The position numbers were made by a program, and so were the translations under genes. 64,000 nt of DNA. Origin: a virus. Of this stretch, positions 1 through 8,547 are shown in pieces; position 1 is the stretch's first letter, and each line of letters begins with the position of its first letter. The stretch lies in IMG/VR virus record IMGVR_UViG_3300008267_000016, positions 21,269 through 85,268 of that record; one strand, written 5' to 3'. The notes beneath the pieces were generated by a model. That model saw only the letters and a list, made by a program, of their open reading frames with translations. It did not search any database and was not told where the DNA came from.

Positions 1-158
1 GTCAAGAGCCTTGCGGATTCCATTTAATGTGGCGTTGTGAATGAAGACAACGCGAAAAGGTTAGCAGGAATCTTCATGAAGTGAATCTGTGATTCTTGGC
101 TTAAGGTTAATTTTAGGTTTCAACCCGGTAGACTAGGGGGACGCATTAGACCAGGGCC

Positions 159-407
159 ATGGCGATCCGCATCGCTGGTGAGATTTTCAAGGGCTACAAC
201 CAGCCTCGGCGGGACTCGGATGGCGGTAAAAAGTTCGCTGTGGCGGCCAAGGAAGGCGACGAAGTGCGCTTGGTTCGTTTTGGAGATCCCAATATGACAA
301 TCAAAAAGCATATTCCAGAACGTCGGGAGAACTTTAGAGCACGTCATAACTGCGATAATCCTGGCAGTAAACTGAAAGCTCGTTATTGGGCGTGCAAAAG
401 TTGGTGA
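159..407 (+). CDS. Small conserved phage protein with RARHNCD/ARYW motif
   Basis: This is an 82-residue protein with a basic core and the C-terminal signature RARHNCDNPG followed by KARYWACKSW. I recognise the pattern KFAV-GDEV-RFGDPNM-K-RARH-CD-ARYW from small phage proteins, where it also occurs fused to the C-terminus of prohead protease or scaffold proteins. A role in head assembly is therefore possible but inferred. The ATG at 159 has only a weak upstream purine tract. It is followed by an NblA-like gene and a lysozyme on the same strand. Confidence 0.8.
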   Translation: MAIRIAGEIFKGYNQPRRDSDGGKKFAVAAKEGDEVRLVRFGDPNMTIKKHIPERRENFRARHNCDNPGSKLKARYWACKSW

Positions 408-461
408 GCCTTAGGCGAAATTATGATTTGATTTAAACTGAGATTAGATGCACTTCGGGCG

Positions 462-695
462 GTGAGAGACGAGAGAGAGCAGCTTCACGTCGGCCTGACT
501 TTGGAAGATGATTTCACCTTGACACGGTTGAAGAACGCCGCTCACGCACTCAAGGGAGAAGATCGAGATCAGTATTTATGGAAAACAATTTTTAGATTTG
601 TATGCCGCGAACGAGCTTTTAAATCAGTTATGGAAGAAATTGGCGTGGTTATTGACACTAATATAGATATATTCGACGAAGAAGAGGATGAGTGA
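462..695 (+). CDS. NblA-like phycobilisome degradation protein
   Basis: This 77-residue protein starts at GTG and contains GLTLEDDFTLTRL, then a helix with the CRERAF segment and a short acidic tail. The pattern L-T-L-E-x-x-F-x-L, a spacer and a second helix is the layout of NblA, the adaptor that brings Clp protease to phycobilisomes. Phage copies are known in several freshwater cyanophages. A second NblA-like gene lies at 31195. Its 3' end overlaps the lysozyme start by 8 bases. The acidic tail (FDEEEDE) is unusual for NblA, so the call is by fold pattern only. Confidence 0.55.
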   Translation: MRDEREQLHVGLTLEDDFTLTRLKNAAHALKGEDRDQYLWKTIFRFVCRERAFKSVMEEIGVVIDTNIDIFDEEEDE

Positions 696-1512
696 TCTTA
701 TAAGCCCCAACGCTCGTCGTTGGTTAAATCTGCTTTCTTACGCTGAAGGCACTTGGGGAGGTTCTGCGCCACGTTACGACATTACGTTTGGTTATAAACC
801 AATAAAAGATCTCAGTCGTCACCCGAACCAAGTGGTTCAAGGTGGTAAGTATTCGAGTGCAGCGGCAGGTGCTTATCAGTTCATGCCTAGCACTTGGGCT
901 GGTGTAGCCAAACAGCAGGGACTTAAAGATTTCGGACCGAAATCTCAAGATATTGCTGCGTTAGCACTGATTCGCGCAAAAGGGGTAGACCCTGATCGAG
1001 ATCCGATCACTAAAGACACTGTTGCTAAGTTATCGGGAACTTGGGCTTCTCTCCCTACGCTGCAAGGAAAGAGTGCTTATGGACAGCCTGTAAAGAGTTT
1101 TGAATCGCTACGTCAGTTTGCTGAAAAACAAGGAGCTTCTACGGCCGCAGCACCACAAGCTACCTCTGAGCAAACTACAGCTTCTAAAACTTCTGGACTC
1201 GGGCAAGTATTGCTAAATAAATTCATCGACATGATGGGTGCGATGGGAGGCCGTGGATTTGGCCAACGCTCTGCTCTGCCAACTCCAGGAATGCCGGATT
1301 ATTCTGAAAGTTCTATTAGCCCAGGACAGCAGGAAATTGGGGTGTTATTAGATGCGTATAAAGGGCGTAAAAATACTGAACAGTACCAACAAGCTGCTGA
1401 ACAAGATCTGGCACGAAATCTTCGAGGTAACGTAGCGGCTGCTGAAGCAGCTAAAGCTGAACTCTTAGCTCAAGCTTTAGGTGCTTTTGGTGCTCCTTCC
1501 TCTGTTATTTAA
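688..1512 (+). CDS. GH104 (lambda R-type) lysozyme/transglycosylase with C-terminal extension
   Basis: Residues 1-145 match the phage lambda endolysin family. They contain LLSYAEGT with the predicted catalytic Glu at residue 20, the SAAAGAYQFMPSTW segment, GLKDFGPKSQDIAAL and GTWASLP. These enzymes cleave the glycan strand of peptidoglycan. Residues 150-274 are an Ala/Gln-rich extension without a recognised domain, longer than lambda R (158 residues). That suggests a virion-associated hydrolase rather than a simple endolysin, especially since a separate endolysin lies at 20351. The ATG at 688 has a GAAGAGG site just upstream and overlaps the preceding gene. Confidence 0.85.
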   Translation: MSDLISPNARRWLNLLSYAEGTWGGSAPRYDITFGYKPIKDLSRHPNQVVQGGKYSSAAAGAYQFMPSTWAGVAKQQGLKDFGPKSQDIAALALIRAKGVDPDRDPITKDTVAKLSGTWASLPTLQGKSAYGQPVKSFESLRQFAEKQGASTAAAPQATSEQTTASKTSGLGQVLLNKFIDMMGAMGGRGFGQRSALPTPGMPDYSESSISPGQQEIGVLLDAYKGRKNTEQYQQAAEQDLARNLRGNVAAAEAAKAELLAQALGAFGAPSSVI

Positions 1513-1544
1513 ACGTATAATCAATAGAGGTTAGTGCGTTACCA

Positions 1545-1634
1545 ATGAATCCCTTTGCTGCTGGGGTTGATGTACCGGTAAGCCTAATATTTTCTGGAAT
1601 GGCTTTTGATCCCGGCAAAACGACTATTTCCTGA
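1545..1634 (+). CDS. Possible 29-residue peptide
   Basis: In the 142-base gap between two genes, an ATG opens a 29-codon frame (MNPFAAGVDVPVSLIF and onward to TGA). The AGAGG upstream is too far to be an ideal ribosome binding site. It fills the gap neatly but has no recognisable relative, and could be chance. Confidence 0.2.
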   Translation: MNPFAAGVDVPVSLIFSGMAFDPGKTTIS

Positions 1635-1654
1635 TTCAACCACCGAGCACAAAC

Positions 1655-2386
1655 ATGGCCGCCACTGCTGCTGATTTTCCGAATACTTCTTGGAAGAATT
1701 ATTCGGAGCCAGTTTCTTCCGCTGCTGGAGAAGGGAAGATTGGATTTTCAGGAGCTCCAGTAGGGAGTGTAGCTGGCGCTTTCGATTTAAATAACTTAAC
1801 TCGTTTAGCTGGGAGTCTTGGCAGTCTATTCGGAAGTGGATCTAATTCTATTGAAGACTATATAAAACAAGCTACAAAAACACTCAAACAAGAACAACGT
1901 AGAACTACAAAAAAGATTAATACTCGCATCGAAAATATCTATCCCGAGCTCACCGGTATGACGGGTGAGGAAGCTTTAAATAAGTATTACGATGCTTTTG
2001 CTAATACTGTTGCTGACGTAACTGCTCAAGGTCGTGCAGATCTAGGAGTTACCCCTGATATTTCAGCTGAGTATGATCGCTTAAATAATCGAGTTCAAAA
2101 TATTCAAAATCAATATTCTTTAGCTGGTCGTTTAGGTGGCTACGAAAAGCTAGCACTCGACCCCCCCGTGGTTTCGATGGATGCTGCCTCTATTCGAAAT
2201 GTTGCTGATTGGGTAGACCCTACCAGTAATCAGATTAAGAGTAAGTATAAGGCAATGTATGATTATCAAGATCCTCAAAGTCAGCAGTTTATTTACGGAT
2301 CCCGTAATACTGCTGATGCTATCGGTCGTTATTACAATACAAGTGGTGATGTATCTGGTCTGATGAACTACGGCGGCCTTGGTTGA
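1655..2386 (+). CDS. Ala/Asn-rich protein, probable virion component
   Basis: A 243-residue protein I do not recognise. It has a low-complexity N-terminus, a Gly/Ser-rich segment near residues 50-65 (LGSLFGSGSNS), then a basic helical stretch (KEQRRTTKKINTR) and a mainly helical remainder. The style resembles the Ala/Gln/Gly-rich proteins at 61383-63276 that I suggest are internal virion proteins. It ends overlapping the next start by one base (TGATG). Confidence 0.75.
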   Translation: MAATAADFPNTSWKNYSEPVSSAAGEGKIGFSGAPVGSVAGAFDLNNLTRLAGSLGSLFGSGSNSIEDYIKQATKTLKQEQRRTTKKINTRIENIYPELTGMTGEEALNKYYDAFANTVADVTAQGRADLGVTPDISAEYDRLNNRVQNIQNQYSLAGRLGGYEKLALDPPVVSMDAASIRNVADWVDPTSNQIKSKYKAMYDYQDPQSQQFIYGSRNTADAIGRYYNTSGDVSGLMNYGGLG

Positions 2387-2667
2387 TGCGTAGCATCAAT
2401 AAACTAAGCATAGAAAAACGAGCAGAAAGTTACGGTCGGCGTCGTCAACACCATGTCGACCGTGATCCTTCTTTTCATCGGTTTGCCGGAGAGTTATTCG
2501 GTATAGAACTTCGTGATAAAAATCGACAACAAGAAATAAAAGCTAGGCAAAGACTACAGTCCATGCGTGGCGTAGGCTTAGGTTTTGGCGAGAGAGATCA
2601 GTTCGGCCCAGATGATTCTTGGGACACGAAAGATCCGATTAAATATACACCCTCCCAAGCGTACTAA
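2386..2667 (+). CDS. Hypothetical basic protein
   Basis: A 93-residue Arg/Lys-rich protein of unknown function, ending DPIKYTPSQAY. The ATG at 2386 overlaps the preceding TGA by one base; a TTG one codon earlier is possible but less likely. Its last 29 bases overlap the 3' end of the convergent methyltransferase-like gene. Confidence 0.7.
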   Translation: MRSINKLSIEKRAESYGRRRQHHVDRDPSFHRFAGELFGIELRDKNRQQEIKARQRLQSMRGVGLGFGERDQFGPDDSWDTKDPIKYTPSQAY

Positions 2668-3226
2668 AGTATTCAGCAAAAGTCTGTATACTTTGTTCGT
2701 AATTAGATCTAGGTGGTAAGTGATAAACGAAACCAAGTACTTTGGTTTCTATTGGCTCTAAATTTTTTTCTTTAAGTAGCTTAGGTTTATTGGCTAATAC
2801 ACAAAGAGGAAAGTCAAAATTTATCTTTTGTGTAACTAGAAGAGCAACCTCAGAAGAAGTTAAAAAAACTACCGCCTGTTCAAATTCGTTGTGAAGCCAT
2901 TTGCGATAGCAAAGTTCTAACCAGATCCTCTGGGCTGACTTCTTAAATCGGTAATTCTTTTGGAAAAGCCGCGTATTTCTTGGTTGCTCAGTTCCAGCCA
3001 AGGTGCTTCTTGGAGGAAACAGATAAACATTCTTGGCCTTCCACGGTTGAATTAGACCATTTTCACGCCAAGTGAAATAACGCTCAGCTTGAATCACTGA
3101 GTTAGCAGCTTCACTTGAAGCTGGGTCCAATTCAATCGAGCCTCCGAAGAAAGCAGCCGTGGTTGCTATTAAATCTGCAGGTGAGACGAAGTCATCATCA
3201 GAGAATGAGACTGTTTGAAAGCTCAT
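2639..3226 (-). CDS. Dam-like (phage N6-adenine methyltransferase family) protein with altered active site
   Basis: The N-terminal part follows the phage DNA N-6-adenine methyltransferase (Dam/T1-type) pattern: a DDDFVSPADLI start, FFGGSIELDPAS, then AERYFTWRENGLIQPW. In active members the next motif is a VxxNPPY/F catalytic loop. Here it reads VYLFPPRS, so the Asn and the aromatic residue are missing. The C-terminal part (FEQAVVFLTSSEVALLV) still fits the family. It may be inactive, or a binding protein derived from the methyltransferase. The ATG at 3226 is preferred over an upstream TTG at 3256; it overlaps the previous gene by 29 bases. Confidence 0.6.
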   Translation of the reverse strand: MSFQTVSFSDDDFVSPADLIATTAAFFGGSIELDPASSEAANSVIQAERYFTWRENGLIQPWKAKNVYLFPPRSTLAGTEQPRNTRLFQKNYRFKKSAQRIWLELCYRKWLHNEFEQAVVFLTSSEVALLVTQKINFDFPLCVLANKPKLLKEKNLEPIETKVLGFVYHLPPRSNYEQSIQTFAEYFSTLGRVYI

Positions 3227-3616
3227 CGATTTTTTTATTAGCCTCGATTGGATCAATCAAGTGGATTGCGATTTCATTCGATTGAACCATCGCTACTAGA
3301 GCAAGATCTGATTCGGATTCTTTTTCTATAACCTGAATTACTTTTGCGAATAAAGCTTCCGCTTTTTCATCCATTCCTTCTTGTGCTACTGCGAGGTCGT
3401 TTTCAAGTTCTTCTTTAGTTAGATATTTTGAGTTCTCCGGATCTTCTGGGTTGAATATCAAGATACCTTCGCCTCTTGCGGCTCGGTTCTCGAAATAAAG
3501 TCGTGTGATATCAGAAAGAATAGTGCGGACTACGCCTGCACTAATCATGCGCTCTGTTTCATTACCCCCAAAGAGGTTTTTGATCAAAGCGGTTGCGCCG
3601 CGAGAAAGGTCAGACA
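3198..3616 (-). CDS. Hypothetical acidic helical protein
   Basis: From the ATG at 3616 this is a 139-residue, mostly helical, acidic protein (MSDLSRGATALIKNLFGG onward). It has no motif I can assign. It overlaps the upstream HTH-like gene by 7 bases and the downstream methyltransferase-like gene by 29, so the three are probably co-translated. Confidence 0.7.
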
Positions 3617-3933
3617 TTGGTGAAATTTTTCCATGCGGCTTCCATAACCGCGTGTGGATCATACAGAAACTTAGAGGAGTTTCGCTCAGTAGGGTCTACT
3701 TTGCAATAGTGCTTACCCTCTACAAGCCCAGAGGTTCCTCCTGAAACAATCCCTTGGTGTATTAATTTATCTATAGCTACTGATGGGATATTTAGCCGTT
3801 GGCTGATGGTCTTTTTGCTTACAAATGCACTTGTTGTTTTTCCTTCCTTTTGAGAAACCAATAACTGAAGTGAAATGTCGATACTGGTGAGTGCTTCTCG
3901 AATCGTTTTGATTTCTTTAAGCGTTTGATCCAT
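3610..3933 (-). CDS. Probable HTH/excisionase-like DNA-binding protein
   Basis: From the ATG at 3933 the protein has 107 residues. A helix-turn-helix-like stretch (FVSKKTISQRLNIPSVAIDKL) is followed by a wing-like GKHYCKVDP and KFLYDPHAVMEAAW, a layout seen in small excisionase/MerR-type DNA-binding proteins. The target is unknown. It is the first gene of the 3-gene leftward set ending at 2639. Confidence 0.55.
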   Translation of the reverse strand: MDQTLKEIKTIREALTSIDISLQLLVSQKEGKTTSAFVSKKTISQRLNIPSVAIDKLIHQGIVSGGTSGLVEGKHYCKVDPTERNSSKFLYDPHAVMEAAWKNFTNV

Positions 3934-4064
3934 GTAAATAAGAGAGGGGCTCCTCTTGATCACCTGGCGCCAGGCAACCAGAGCGAATTACTGCTGGTCG
4001 GAAAAGGCTAAAACGAACACAGCACCCCTCAAACCACTGCGGCCTTTGTTACGCAGAGGTCTGT

Positions 4065-4520
4065 CTAGTCTAAGAGTGCTGAGGCTTTTGTCTCGAAGTC
4101 GGCTGGGTCCTCAATGAGAAGTGCGATCAGTTTATCAAGCTTAGAGGCGGTGTCAACCACATTAGGGGTGTTCTTGATTAACCAGTAACTATATGCGTTT
4201 AATAGGTAATAATGTGTTTGCTTAGCTTTAAGGGCGCCAACTTTCCAGCGCTCAAAATCAAAAGCGTTGCTGTGGCGACTAGATCCTGTTTTGAGTTCAA
4301 GTTCTCGGATTTCTATTTGAAGCTCGATATCCTTGATTGTGTATTCAAGTGAACTAATTTTCGCTTGACAGTCTTTAAAGCTGGCAGGCGGCTGGTTGTC
4401 TGTGTAGATCCAGCCTGGAAGATTTTCAATGCGAAATTCTTCTTCCCAAAGGCAAGGCCGCTTCAGCTCAGTCGAAGAGCTCTGTGAGTATGCGGGCGAT
4501 GTGTACGTTGTAACAACCAT
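4065..4520 (-). CDS. Hypothetical coiled-coil protein
   Basis: A 151-residue protein with a predicted coiled coil at about residues 50-80 (ISSLEYTIKDIELQIEIREL) followed by a second helical domain. I do not recognise it. It overlaps the end of the ArsR-like gene by 53 bases, so its true start may be later than the ATG at 4520. Confidence 0.6.
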   Translation of the reverse strand: MVVTTYTSPAYSQSSSTELKRPCLWEEEFRIENLPGWIYTDNQPPASFKDCQAKISSLEYTIKDIELQIEIRELELKTGSSRHSNAFDFERWKVGALKAKQTHYYLLNAYSYWLIKNTPNVVDTASKLDKLIALLIEDPADFETKASALLD

Positions 4521-4869
4521 TTAAACAATAAAGTGAGTGTTGCTCGAAAGAAGTTTTAATTACGAGGTCTAGTTGAATTAACTGCCTCAAGTGATTGCGG
4601 ACTGCGCTCGTCGATTGACCGACTACTTCGGCAATCTCCGAAATACTAGCAGGCATAATCTGCTGTAAATCGAGAATTAAGCCACTGTGGCGAGTAATTG
4701 CTTGGATGCGGCCCTGATGCCTTGGATTGTGGAAAGCGATAATTTCGTTCCGTGCTTCTCTTGTAAAACCTTTTGCGTGATCTTTGCTGAAATACCCAGC
4801 TCTTGAAGATGCTGTATCAGCTTTTCGATTTGAGGGGTAGCCTTTTGATTCGGGCTCGGTGTGATACAT
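4468..4869 (-). CDS. ArsR-like winged-helix protein (start uncertain)
   Basis: The C-terminal 75 residues form a winged helix: ASISEIAEVVGQSTSAVRNHL is a clear helix-turn-helix, followed by LIQLDLVIKT and a wing, as in ArsR/MarR regulators. The first 65 residues are encoded antiphase inside the preceding gene (4677-5399) and are probably not translated. The only other ATG in frame is at 4655, giving a 62-residue protein. The regulated genes are unknown. Confidence 0.5.
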   Translation of the reverse strand: MYHTEPESKGYPSNRKADTASSRAGYFSKDHAKGFTREARNEIIAFHNPRHQGRIQAITRHSGLILDLQQIMPASISEIAEVVGQSTSAVRNHLRQLIQLDLVIKTSFEQHSLYCLNGCYNVHIARILTELFD

Positions 4870-5399
4870 AAGTGGTATGGGTTGATACAGAATGGATTAG
4901 AGCACCTAGAGCGCACGTAGTCACTTGATCTTAGTTTTGTTTTAAAGAACGCTTCATAGATGAATCGCCTAGTACGCGTGCACTGGCCGTCATCCTCACT
5001 GTAAGTGAAGCCTCGATCCTCTGGGTACTCGAGATGCTCAACTCTGTCGATCAGAGGACGGTGCCGCTCAAGCCAAGCGTGAAGACGCCCAGCCCGACTA
5101 GAGGTGCTGGCTAGCTCAAGCCTGCACACCTCACAAGCCTGGACAAGGTCGTGAGGTAGGCGTAGACGCTTGCGGAAAGCCGCAGGGACCAGTAAAGGCT
5201 CAGACCTACCGCAAAGACAGCGCCAAGCTGAGACGTCTGCGTAGTGCTCGACGTGCCAGTGACCGAGTCTCTCGATCGTCTCAGGAGCACCTGTGGGAGT
5301 CGGCGAGTCCGTGTCGTCCAGGTCTAGGAGACCTAGTAACGCAACTGCCCGCAGGTTTAAAGCCATGCCAAGGGTCGCATCTTGGGCGCATCGTAGCAC
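4677..5399 (-). CDS. CxNPxCxNPYH zinc-loop protein with C-terminal HTH (homing-endonuclease-like)
   Basis: The centre contains RCSNPFCINPYHLC, a zinc-binding loop typical of HNH-type homing endonucleases, after a region with further Cys pairs (CLCG, CEVC). The C-terminus (TQKVLQEKHGTKLSLSTIQGI) looks like a helix-turn-helix. The same combination occurs in the gene at 32938, so the phage holds two members of this type. It could be a free-standing nuclease or a DNA-binding regulator; I see no complete HNH triad. The start is GTG at 5399, or ATG at 5366. The region is GC-richer than its neighbours. Confidence 0.65.
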   Translation of the reverse strand: MLRCAQDATLGMALNLRAVALLGLLDLDDTDSPTPTGAPETIERLGHWHVEHYADVSAWRCLCGRSEPLLVPAAFRKRLRLPHDLVQACEVCRLELASTSSRAGRLHAWLERHRPLIDRVEHLEYPEDRGFTYSEDDGQCTRTRRFIYEAFFKTKLRSSDYVRSRCSNPFCINPYHLCITPSPNQKATPQIEKLIQHLQELGISAKITQKVLQEKHGTKLSLSTIQGIRAASKQLLATVA

Positions 5400-5489
5400 C
5401 GAGGGTGCTTCAGGGACTGTTAAAAGACTATGGAGCTCACAGAACTCACAGAAAGCACAGAAGGGTAGCTGGCGCAGAACCTCATAGGA

Positions 5490-5518
5490 TTAATACTTTC
5501 TTTTTTTAGGGATTCCAA
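5490..5518 (-). promoter_or_regulatory. Possible sigma70-type promoter for the leftward 5.4-4.1 kb genes
   Basis: On the minus strand, TTGGAA and TATTAA are separated by 17 bases, about 90 bases before the GTG at 5399. Each box matches four of six consensus positions. The rest of 5400-5621 is AT-rich and shows no gene. Confidence 0.3.
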
Positions 5519-5621
5519 TACGAGACTGGGTTGAGACACAGCTTTTTATCTTTATTGAGACGTCTCCTTAATGTTTCCTGAGTAGTTTTACAAGAAACTA
5601 ACTAAGTACGTTTATCTAAAT

Positions 5622-5954
5622 TTAATTCAAATAATTTATCTCTCTCAACAACGATCCAGTTTCGTTGAGAACGTCAACTTCCACAAAAAGTTTCAAGGGG
5701 ATTTTTTTGAAGAGAGTATCCAAAAGCAACCGGCCAGCCCGTGGATTTGTTATATCTTTAAAAAGATGTAGACTTTGTGAAACGTAGAGGTGCTTTGTGT
5801 CAAAGACTACCGTCCAGCCCGTAGAAGAGATTACTTGGGAAGGCTTGCGTCGTAGAGCTACTGTGCTCGGTATCCCTGCCTGGAAACTTGCGGAGAGTTT
5901 TGCCGTGCATGAACGAAATGGCGAGCTCATATTTAAAGTTTCTGGCAGTAGCAC
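5622..5954 (-). CDS. Questionable leftward ORF
   Basis: A 110-codon frame whose C-terminal half (PRAGRLLLDTLFKKIPLKLF) looks protein-like. Its N-terminal half runs antisense to the rightward 55-codon gene at 5797, which has a better ribosome binding site. Only one of the two is likely real over the shared bases. A shorter leftward gene without a standard start codon cannot be excluded. Confidence 0.25.
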   Translation of the reverse strand: MLLPETLNMSSPFRSCTAKLSASFQAGIPSTVALRRKPSQVISSTGWTVVFDTKHLYVSQSLHLFKDITNPRAGRLLLDTLFKKIPLKLFVEVDVLNETGSLLREINYLN

Positions 5955-5964
5955 AAAGACGTAG
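5797..5964 (+). CDS. Small protein (55 residues), upstream of the tail-fibre module
   Basis: A GTG preceded at good spacing by AGAGGTG opens a 55-codon frame reading MSKTTVQPVEEITWEGLRRR and then IPAWKLAESFAVHERNGELI. The charge pattern and helix propensity look like a real small DNA- or protein-binding protein. I know no family. It is the first rightward gene before the 6-15 kb fibre block. Confidence 0.55.
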   Translation: MSKTTVQPVEEITWEGLRRRATVLGIPAWKLAESFAVHERNGELIFKVSGSSTKT

Positions 5965-6017
5965 AATTTAATCTCTCTCGGTTAAACTGGAGAATACGGG
6001 AGGGATTACGTTTTTAG

Positions 6018-7418
6018 ATGACTGAAACTAACGTACCCGCCTGTCCACTTCACGGTGCGCTTCCTCGTGCTCTCCACCCAGAGAATTTCGAAGGGATCGT
6101 AACCGTAATTGAAGAACTTATTGAAACGGTAAGCGGTGTGGGGACTTTAAGTTACTCCAGGTGCCCTTATGGGTATTCTTATAACTTTGAGGGAGTAGTC
6201 CGAGCTTTAGAAGACTTAAACGTCAGCGTTAGTGGCATAAACCTTGGTTTCCCAGACCCTGCTGGTAGCGGGATTATTGGAGGTTCTGGAATTCACGTTG
6301 AGTACAGTGGAGGTTACGGAATTATTGAGAGCCAGATTACTCAGGTTTGGCCTGGTTCTGGTGTAACTCCTGTTTACAGCGGCGAAGGTACAGTTTTTGA
6401 TGTAAATCTCCTAGGTTTTGCTGGTGTAGATGTTCTATACAGCGGCACTTATATTCAAGTTTCTGGAACCAAAGACCAGGCTGTAGCTGTTGTTAGTGGT
6501 CTTATTGGCGGCGAAGGTATAACGATTGTTGCAAGCGGCGACACGGCAGTTGTCTCTACCGATTTAGTTGGCCAAGGCTCCGTTAACTTCTCCTACAACA
6601 ATGCTGGTGTTGGTGTCATATCCGGACAAGCTCAACAGCTACTAGTTGCTGGGTCTGGTACTAGTGTCCGTTCGAGCGGTGACTATCAGATTGTCGATGT
6701 CGGCGTTCTTGGCGGCGGACTAACTGATGTTACTTACTCTGGTTCGTTTATTACCGTTGATGGCGGAACTACGTTAGTCGCCGGATCGGGTACAAGCGTT
6801 CGCACCAGTGGCGACTATCAAATTGTTGATGTCGGTATTCAAGCCGGCTCCAACATGAGCGTTGTCTACTCAGGTCAGTTTGTTGGATTGGCCAGTTCCG
6901 CCAGCGCAGGCTCCGCTGTGGTGACTGTATCTGGTGATCCTGGTTTCAACTACATAGGCGGTTCACTCTGGTTTGACACTAACGAGGGCCGTCTGTTTGT
7001 TTATGCGTCTGGTAACGGCATAGAAGAACCTGATTGGTATGTAGCTAACGCCGAAGCTCTAGCTATTAAGAGTGAAGTGCCACCTTCAGGCACTGGTGGA
7101 TTTAACGCACCACCGTTAGACGGAACCCTCTGGTTCAATACCTTGATGGGTTCACTCTTTGTTTACGATTCAACAACAAGTGGTTGGTATGAGTCCGCAG
7201 CATCCAGAACTCCTGTATATGACTCGGTAGCTCCCGTTGCTGCTGTTGACGGCACCTTGTGGACCGATTCGGGCACTAACATTATTCGCGTTTGGGATGG
7301 GTCTATCTGGGCAGATGTCACTGCTAGCGGTAGTCCTTATATTCCGCCTCCTGTTCCTTCTGGTTTAGATGCTGAAGCCGAAGGGGAAGTGATTGGCCTA
7401 ATCATGGGTCTGAGCTAA
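6018..7418 (+). CDS. Beta-rich tail-fibre-like structural protein
   Basis: A 466-residue protein. After a short N-terminal domain (PACPLHGALPRALHPENFEG) comes a Gly/Ser/Val-rich region with repeated beta units (GSGTSVRSSGDYQIVDVG occurs twice with small changes). Then follow three copies of a GTLWF-x-T-x-G-x-LFVYD-type motif common in phage virion proteins. It ends EGEVIGLIMGLS, a C-terminal tag shared with the two 503-residue repeat proteins downstream. A tail fibre or baseplate-peripheral role is inferred from this and its neighbours. Confidence 0.75.
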   Translation: MTETNVPACPLHGALPRALHPENFEGIVTVIEELIETVSGVGTLSYSRCPYGYSYNFEGVVRALEDLNVSVSGINLGFPDPAGSGIIGGSGIHVEYSGGYGIIESQITQVWPGSGVTPVYSGEGTVFDVNLLGFAGVDVLYSGTYIQVSGTKDQAVAVVSGLIGGEGITIVASGDTAVVSTDLVGQGSVNFSYNNAGVGVISGQAQQLLVAGSGTSVRSSGDYQIVDVGVLGGGLTDVTYSGSFITVDGGTTLVAGSGTSVRTSGDYQIVDVGIQAGSNMSVVYSGQFVGLASSASAGSAVVTVSGDPGFNYIGGSLWFDTNEGRLFVYASGNGIEEPDWYVANAEALAIKSEVPPSGTGGFNAPPLDGTLWFNTLMGSLFVYDSTTSGWYESAASRTPVYDSVAPVAAVDGTLWTDSGTNIIRVWDGSIWADVTASGSPYIPPPVPSGLDAEAEGEVIGLIMGLS

Positions 7419-7442
7419 ATTGGCGCTTTCGATCTGAGGTTG

Positions 7443-7562
7443 ATGTCCAAACCCAAAACCACAACGCTTATTGTCAAAAAGTTAAAAAAGACTCACCAGG
7501 GTCAAGGTCGTCACTCGAAGCCGTCACATGGCCGTAAACTCAGCCGTGGACAAGGACGCTAG
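7443..7562 (+). CDS. 39-residue strongly basic protein
   Basis: ATG with an upstream GAGG opens a 39-codon frame (MSKPKTTTLIVKKLKKTHQG, then RHSKPSHGRKLSRGQGR). About a third of the residues are Lys or Arg. It lies between the fibre gene and a small beta protein and fills the gap. Function unknown; nucleic-acid binding is a guess from charge. Confidence 0.55.
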   Translation: MSKPKTTTLIVKKLKKTHQGQGRHSKPSHGRKLSRGQGR

Positions 7563-7589
7563 AGTTTATTTATCTGCACGTGATTAGTT

Positions 7590-7982
7590 GTGCTTTTATC
7601 TTTTGTAGCTCAGCAACCTATACAAGTAGGTGATGCAGTTGCTGTAAGCACTACAGTATCAGGTCAGATAATTCCAGCTAATCCGTCTGGTTTAGTTTCA
7701 GCCAGTGTCGTAGGTGTAGCTATAGACACAGTGAGTGCTGGAGGCCTTTGCAGAGTTGTTAGTGACTCTGCGGCCTCCGTTTACTCCTCTCTTTCTCCTG
7801 GTTCGAGTTATTACTTAAGCCCTAGTGGAGGCTACGTAGTTAATTACGCGACATACGTTACAGAGTTTTATCAACTCGGTGTGTCTAGCTTGTATTTAAC
7901 TCAACTGGGCATAGCTGTCAATCAAAGCTCTATTCGCGTGAACCCAAGTGAGCCTAAGCTCGTCGTCAGTGGTTACTTGTAA
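7590..7982 (+). CDS. Small beta-rich virion protein
   Basis: A 130-residue protein from a GTG start. The order VGDAVAVSTTVSGQIIPA, VVGVAIDTVSAGGLCRVV, LSPGSSYYLSPSGG, LGIAVNQSSIRV is a compact beta-domain pattern I associate with phage fibre or decoration proteins. The protein at 8012 carries a similar domain, so the pair are probably related fibre-associated proteins. Confidence 0.7.
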   Translation: MLLSFVAQQPIQVGDAVAVSTTVSGQIIPANPSGLVSASVVGVAIDTVSAGGLCRVVSDSAASVYSSLSPGSSYYLSPSGGYVVNYATYVTEFYQLGVSSLYLTQLGIAVNQSSIRVNPSEPKLVVSGYL

Positions 7983-8011
7983 GACGTTGTAGAATTAAAA
8001 ACATCGCGTGG

Positions 8012-8536
8012 TTGTTGTCGGTGTCAAACAGGTCGATCTTCAACCGTAATTACACTAGCTATCAATCCGATGGTACTACCGTATTCTTAGCGAACGGTAG
8101 GGGTGTTGTTACAAATCCTGCTCCTGAGATAACTCTAGTAGCGGGAGCTGCATTAGTTGCCGGTGCTTGCGTAGCAGCTAGTGGTAATTATGTAATCCCG
8201 GCCACTGCTTTGAGCGGTAGCCCAACTTATGCGTTCTCTCCTATAGGGTTTGCTCAGAGTTCAGCTACTGTTGGTAACCCAGTTGTAATTAATTTAGATG
8301 GAGTTGTTAATTTAACTGGCGCCAATATCACGGCTGAGTCTTCGTTAGTGCCAGGTCAATATTATTACCTTTCAAAATTCAACGGTCAGGTTGTTAGATA
8401 CTCCACAGCTTCTGGAATTATCTCAGGTTCCGGATCTAATGCGTATGCCGCATCCTCCCCCGTGGGAGTAGCTTTAAACGGAAATCAATTGAGTATTGAG
8501 ATTGCTCCTCCCGTTCTTCTTTATACTGGAGCTTAA
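8012..8536 (+). CDS. Beta-rich virion protein related to the preceding gene
   Basis: A 174-residue protein containing AALVAGACVAASGNYVIPA, then SLVPGQYYYLSKFNGQV and PVGVALNGNQLSIEI, parallel to the domain order in the protein at 7590. The start is TTG at 8012 or GTG at 8021; neither has a clear ribosome binding site. A fibre-accessory role is inferred from position. Confidence 0.65.
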   Translation: MLSVSNRSIFNRNYTSYQSDGTTVFLANGRGVVTNPAPEITLVAGAALVAGACVAASGNYVIPATALSGSPTYAFSPIGFAQSSATVGNPVVINLDGVVNLTGANITAESSLVPGQYYYLSKFNGQVVRYSTASGIISGSGSNAYAASSPVGVALNGNQLSIEIAPPVLLYTGA

Positions 8537-8547
8537 GGAGAAGAGTT

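Noticed and set aside
5293-5487. Plus-strand ORF of 64 codons near the start of the zinc-loop gene
   Set aside because: It is Ser/Arg-rich and antisense to the GC-rich 5' end of that gene.
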